47,413 bases of DNA. Source: Candidatus Hodarchaeota archaeon (GTDB lineage Archaea; Asgardarchaeota; Heimdallarchaeia; Hodarchaeales; Hodarchaeaceae). Position 1 is the first letter of the stretch; the number at the start of each line of letters is the position of its first letter. The notes beneath the pieces are model-generated. The model was given only the letters and a program-made list of their open reading frames with translations. It did no database searches and was not told the origin of the DNA. Positions 43,596-47,413 of this stretch are shown here, one piece after another. Location of the stretch: the NCBI GenBank assembly GCA_029856365.1, contig JAHQWW010000019.1, forward strand, positions 1 to 47,413, in the 5' to 3' direction. Both the position numbers and the translations under genes were made by a program.

Positions 43596-44750
43596 TTATC
43601 TTGAAATTAATGATTTTATTGTCTCCAAACACGTCTGAATTTCTTCCTCTGTATTATAACAATGTGGAGAAAGCCTTAATCCTCCTTCTCGGTATGAAAT
43701 AGCAATGGGAAACGGTAACTTACGAAGTTGCTCTACTATTTTTTTACTGTTAGGACATGTAAAGTTCACAATGCCACTTCGTTGTTGTTGGGTTTCAATT
43801 GGTGTTTGCAATCCAAAGTTATTGTTTTCTTGAACGAATTCAATAATTAAATCTGTTAATCTCATAATATGAGAATAAATATTCATAATTCCTAGATTAT
43901 TTAGAAATTCTACAGCTTTTGCTATTAGAAATGTGTGGGGACCTAACGATGCTTGAAACCTTTTAGCTCCACGACCAGGAGAATAAGAATGGTGAGACAA
44001 ATTAAGCGGGTTGGTGTCTGACATTGATCCAATGAAACTTGGGTTAAGAGATTCAGCCAGTTCTCTCTTAATATAAATGAGACCAGTTCCAAGAGGTCCA
44101 AGTAACCATTTATAACCTCCAGAGGCTAGATAATCAATATTCTGATCCTGAACGTCTAGTGGTACTGCACCAAGAGATTGAATGGCATCTACTAGAATCT
44201 GAGCTTCATTCTCATGACAAATCTTTGTAAGCTCCTTTAAATCGATGCGAAATCCATTACTAAATTGAACATGTGAAATGGCCACCAATCGAGTTGACTG
44301 ATCAATTAATTGACTGAATGATTCCATTGGAAGTACTCCATTGATGTTGGGAATGACAATTAGCTCCAAGCCAAATTTCCCTGTAAGGGCTTGATACGTG
44401 TAGGAATTAGACGTGTATTCCAGATCATTGATTACGATTTTATCTTTTTTTTTCCAGCTGATGCCTTCAGCGATAGCAGCAAGTCCATAACTAGTATTAT
44501 AGGTGAAAGCGATCTCTTCTTCTGGAAATTTGGCGTTGATGAAATTCCCTACTGTTCTCCGATCCTCTTCTATACCTTCTAAAATCATGTTAAGATTAGG
44601 GAAGTACATGTCACCATATGTTTTATGATAAACATGCCATTTTTGGCATAATTCAATGATTGGAGTAGGACTGGGCGAAATAGCAGCATGATTAAGGAAA
44701 ATTGCCTTTTCAGTGACAGGGAATAGGTTACGAAGATTTTCAATGTCCAT
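43596..44750 (-). CDS. Class V aminotransferase-fold PLP enzyme
   Basis: 384 residues. The PLP lysine is K214 in YLASGGYKWLLGPLGTGLIY, with D188/Q191 in ILVDAIQSLGAVPLDV as the PLP ring and phosphate residues. NHAAISPSPTPI at the N-terminus and RLVAISHVQFSNGFRIDLKELTKIC are typical of the class V group near cysteine desulfurases, isopenicillin-N epimerases and kynureninases. No active-site desulfurase cysteine loop is obvious, so a desulfurase call is not supported. It converges with UbiA and is followed upstream by a TPR protein on the same strand, without a close spacing that would suggest coupling. Substrate unknown. Confidence 0.85.
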   Translation of the reverse strand: MDIENLRNLFPVTEKAIFLNHAAISPSPTPIIELCQKWHVYHKTYGDMYFPNLNMILEGIEEDRRTVGNFINAKFPEEEIAFTYNTSYGLAAIAEGISWKKKDKIVINDLEYTSNSYTYQALTGKFGLELIVIPNINGVLPMESFSQLIDQSTRLVAISHVQFSNGFRIDLKELTKICHENEAQILVDAIQSLGAVPLDVQDQNIDYLASGGYKWLLGPLGTGLIYIKRELAESLNPSFIGSMSDTNPLNLSHHSYSPGRGAKRFQASLGPHTFLIAKAVEFLNNLGIMNIYSHIMRLTDLIIEFVQENNNFGLQTPIETQQQRSGIVNFTCPNSKKIVEQLRKLPFPIAISYREGGLRLSPHCYNTEEEIQTCLETIKSLISR

Positions 44751-44915
44751 TGGGGTTCAAATCCTGAATTGAGGTTATTCTCTTACTTGCTTTCATTTGA
44801 TGGAAATAAGTTTTTATAACGTGGTAAAACTGGAAATCATGTCATTCATCTGCGATGATTGAATAGTAATCAAAAAATAATAGAATTTCATGATAACTTT
44901 ACTGTATTGCAAAAA

Positions 44916-46781
44916 TCAAGGTTTATTTTCTTTATCAGTCTGTGTACCCAACAGTTTCGTGAGTTCAGTAAGGTATACAATAGCTTCTCGAATGGAGCTT
45001 CTTTTTAATTCATAATTGTTAGTTGTAGCAGTGACTTTTTGTAATTGATCATGGGTTTGTAATATATGAAGTGTTTCTTGCTGTTTCTGTACTTTTTCTC
45101 TTAGTAGAGTATAATTGTGGTCTTGTGCATGTTTCTGAACTTGTTTAAATTTACGGGCTGCATTTACATAGTTACGTGTATGCATTTCAATGAGACCTAA
45201 TATTAATTCGACTTCACCTTGAATAAGAGCAGAGGATTTAGCAGCAGATCTGAGGTCTGTTAAGAATAACCTAGCTTTTTCTAAATATTCATAATTATCA
45301 GTTGAAACCAAGAATAGTTCAAGATTCGCCTTAGTTATCCCTAAAAGGGTTTGAGCTTCAACTTCAAAGGAATCCGAGTATTCTAAGGCTAACGAGAACT
45401 CTTTTAATGCTTGGTCTAACTGTTTATGGTTAAGTGCAATATTACCTAATGTATTGTAATACCTCCCAATATCTAGTCGCTTTTGTTGTGTCCAAATCTG
45501 GTTCCTTGCCCTAATGATTAACTCATTAATTTTATTAGAATAATTTTTTTCCATCTGCGATAATAATTCTGCATAAGCTAACAAGATTATTGCAGGTACA
45601 GTTTGATTTTTCTCTTCAAATGTTGAAATACTAGATTTATACCATTTCTCTGCTTGATTAAAGTTTCCCTGGTTTGTTTCAAGCCATCCAAGCGCCCCAT
45701 AAGTAAAGCCTAGCCCATAATAGTCATTATTTTCCTTACTCAGTGCCATACTTGACTTATAGTGTTCAGTTGCTTTGTAATTTTTGCCAATGAGTGTATA
45801 AATCATACCTAGGGTATTATGTGTATAAGCCTCTTGCCAAAAATCCTGAATAACTTCTTGATTCATTGAAAGAGATTCAGTTAGATGCTGAACAGCGAGA
45901 TTATACTCCCCTGTAAATCGCAAATTGCTTCCTAAGGTATTTAAAATGCGAATTCTCTGACGTGAGGCTCTTGGTATTTGTCGTAAGCATTCTAATAAAA
46001 TAATTTTAGCTCGTTGGTATTCTCCAAACAATTGAAGCATCCAAACAAAGTTAAATTTTAATGAGAGAAGATTACTTGAACTTAAGGCTGCACAATTTCT
46101 CAAACTTCTTTGCATGTATATTAAAAATTCTTTTCGGTTCAACTGATTTCTAGCTAATCGTGCACGAGTATATTCTAAGAAACCTTGACCTATTTTATTA
46201 GTCGGTTGAACTTCTAAATCTAGAGCCTTGTTCACCAGTTCTAACCATGGATTCTGTCTAGCATACAATGTTATATCCCAAACAAAGTCTAGGTTAGAGT
46301 TCCAATACTCCTGAAGTTTGGGACTTTGTAAAATATCATTTAATCCTTCTATCAAGGTTATTGAGAAATTGTATTCATCTTTTAACTTGATATAACAACT
46401 AAGTAACATTTTACGATAATAGTTCTGTCGTCCTAAATCATTTGAAAGAAAAGATAATGATTTCTGAAATAATTGAACTGCTATTGAATAATTTTTCAGT
46501 TTATATTGAATTGAAGCCATCCTCCCGTGAAGGCTACTCATCTGGACATAAGTTAATTCAATTTCTTTTGATAACTGGAATGCTTCATCAATATCCTTCT
46601 TTGCTGATTGATAATCTCTTTTATATCGATTTATTTCACCTGAGAGTAAGTTAAACCAGTATTTTTTTTCATTAGAGAACCTTTCTGCTGAACTTGCTAG
46701 TTTTGTATGAATCTTTTCAGCTTCCTCGATTTTATTTTCTCTAAGAAGCATTCGGACTTCGTTGTAGTAATTCTCAATCAC
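44916..46781 (-). CDS. Long TPR-repeat protein
   Basis: 621 residues, GTG start at 46781. It is all-helical with many tetratricopeptide-like units through the whole chain. Clear ones are NIRE-like KDIDEAFQLSKEIELTYVQMSSLHGRMASIQYKL, YNLAVQHLTESLSMNQEVIQDFWQEAYTHNTLGMIYTLIGKNYKATEHYKSSM, LGFTYGALGWLETNQGNFNQAEKWYKSSI and RYYNTLGNIALNHKQLDQALKEFSLALEY, with a degenerate coiled tail (about 550-600). There is no signal or membrane segment and no catalytic domain. It is likely a scaffold for protein complexes. The upstream 632 bases to the window edge hold no clear gene. Confidence 0.78.
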   Translation of the reverse strand: MIENYYNEVRMLLRENKIEEAEKIHTKLASSAERFSNEKKYWFNLLSGEINRYKRDYQSAKKDIDEAFQLSKEIELTYVQMSSLHGRMASIQYKLKNYSIAVQLFQKSLSFLSNDLGRQNYYRKMLLSCYIKLKDEYNFSITLIEGLNDILQSPKLQEYWNSNLDFVWDITLYARQNPWLELVNKALDLEVQPTNKIGQGFLEYTRARLARNQLNRKEFLIYMQRSLRNCAALSSSNLLSLKFNFVWMLQLFGEYQRAKIILLECLRQIPRASRQRIRILNTLGSNLRFTGEYNLAVQHLTESLSMNQEVIQDFWQEAYTHNTLGMIYTLIGKNYKATEHYKSSMALSKENNDYYGLGFTYGALGWLETNQGNFNQAEKWYKSSISTFEEKNQTVPAIILLAYAELLSQMEKNYSNKINELIIRARNQIWTQQKRLDIGRYYNTLGNIALNHKQLDQALKEFSLALEYSDSFEVEAQTLLGITKANLELFLVSTDNYEYLEKARLFLTDLRSAAKSSALIQGEVELILGLIEMHTRNYVNAARKFKQVQKHAQDHNYTLLREKVQKQQETLHILQTHDQLQKVTATTNNYELKRSSIREAIVYLTELTKLLGTQTDKENKP

Positions 46782-47413
46782 TTATCTTAGCACTCCAGAA
46801 GAAAAGGAAAAAGGACTTAGTAACAAATACACACATTATTAGCTATATTTCGACTTAAATAGTCTATTCTAGGAGTTCAAAGAAATTTTTTCTTTTTTTA
46901 CTGAATACTCATTCTTAAACGTCATTTTTGTAAGATTCTTGACACACAATTGGTGAGAATCTATTTACTCTCTTATAGAGATGTGATTTAATTTTTATCT
47001 AGGGATTTTAACGCTTGATTTCGAAAATTTTAGAAGTCATTTGCATCTGAAGATGATTGACTCATCATTAGCAGTCAAGTTTAAGTAAATAAGATATACT
47101 TCGTTTTTTTCTCGAATTGAAAGTTGCACTTGGCTATAAATTTACGGAAAAATGATGGTAAGATGTATCGTTAGTTATTGAAATGAATACACATATATTG
47201 GAACGTGTAATGTTATTTAACTGAAGTAAAAGGAAAATAAATAGATACAGGCCATATATAACTATAATAAGGTGTAAGCTAGCTAATTGCAAAATTCTTT
47301 TGATTTTTTCTCAAATGAGGTGAATAAATCAGAGATGGGAGAGAAAATTCAATGTGAAAAGGACAACAAAGAAGTCGCTAAATAAAAGCTTGTCAGCTTT
47401 AATTATAGAAATA
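46782..47413. other. Intergenic region to the window edge, no gene seen
   Basis: 632 bases, AT-rich, with only short frames that lack ribosome-binding sites and family resemblance. There are TATA-like strings such as CCATATATAAC near 47253 that could serve either direction. The last bases contain a small inverted repeat (AAAGCT and AGCTTT, 47386-47401), which may be a terminator or chance. A gene may begin just beyond the edge. Confidence 0.4.

Noticed and set aside
44753..44763. GGTTCAAATCC, a tRNA T-loop-like string
   Set aside because: It lies at the start of the aminotransferase gene, with no acceptor, D-arm or anticodon stem around it on either strand.
47386..47401. Short hairpin AAAGCT/AGCTTT
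   Set aside because: Six-base stem in AT-rich DNA at the window edge; too weak to call a terminator.
1..47413. CRISPR array, prophage or intact insertion sequence
   Set aside because: No regularly spaced identical repeats, phage structural genes, integrase or intact transposase were seen on either strand.

Overview
The window (about 47.4 kb, AT-rich, dense short genes on both strands) is archaeal and most likely from an Asgard archaeon. The archaeal calls are firm: an archaeal-type D-aminoacyl-tRNA deacylase, a complete archaeal route to phosphopantothenate and 4'-phosphopantetheine (pantoate kinase plus phosphopantothenate synthetase), a short XPF-type nuclease, isopentenyl phosphate kinase, an M42 peptidase, TATA-box promoters and frequent GTG/TTG starts. 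The Asgard assignment rests on eukaryote-like parts: a Ras/Rab-type small GTPase beside a longin/roadblock-type protein, longin-like tails on membrane transporters, and a HEAT-repeat protein followed by an array of winged-helix-like modules. The exact lineage cannot be fixed from sequence reading alone; a Heimdall-type group is a guess.

Layout. 1-3158: partial DtdA, then a divergent PadR regulator with a HAAS-domain membrane protein. 3533-7513: an MFS transporter, a small protein and an HExxH metallopeptidase-like protein, and a 531-residue membrane protein of unknown role. 7660-18371: Y-family polymerase, a decayed sfsA pseudogene, a TPR protein, an orphan response regulator, an orphan DNA methyltransferase, a flavin reductase, endonuclease IV, a DMT transporter, a cell-surface M6-type protease and an unknown protein. 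18387-22155: a nucleotide-sugar epimerase, an FAH-family enzyme with a small NuoC-like partner, a second orphan response regulator, and a TSUP transporter. 22404-27061: the tight CoA operon coaBC-panE-pantoate kinase-phosphopantothenate synthetase-panB. 27166-31774: a tiny Cys-rich ORF, XPF-type nuclease, the HEAT/winged-helix protein, and an M42 aminopeptidase. 31916-34479: the small GTPase operon (GTPase, longin-roadblock protein, membrane hexapeptide acyltransferase, GNAT). 34774-38062: a small winged-helix-like protein, a fusion of isopentenyl phosphate kinase with a metallo-beta-lactamase domain, and an M28 peptidase. 38308-43486: two paralogous MFS-like proteins with longin-like cytosolic tails, a second membrane hexapeptide acyltransferase and a UbiA prenyltransferase. 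43596-46781: a class V aminotransferase and a long TPR protein.

The most unusual items are the kinase/metallo-beta-lactamase fusion, the HEAT plus tandem winged-helix protein that recalls the eukaryotic UFM1 ligase UFL1, and the twice-seen pairing of longin-type domains with a membrane-anchored hexapeptide acyltransferase, once with a small GTPase and once with MFS-like transporters and UbiA. Together these suggest a GTPase/longin-linked membrane or lipid module. The sfsA pseudogene shows several independent lesions. No tRNA, rRNA, CRISPR array or intact insertion sequence was seen.
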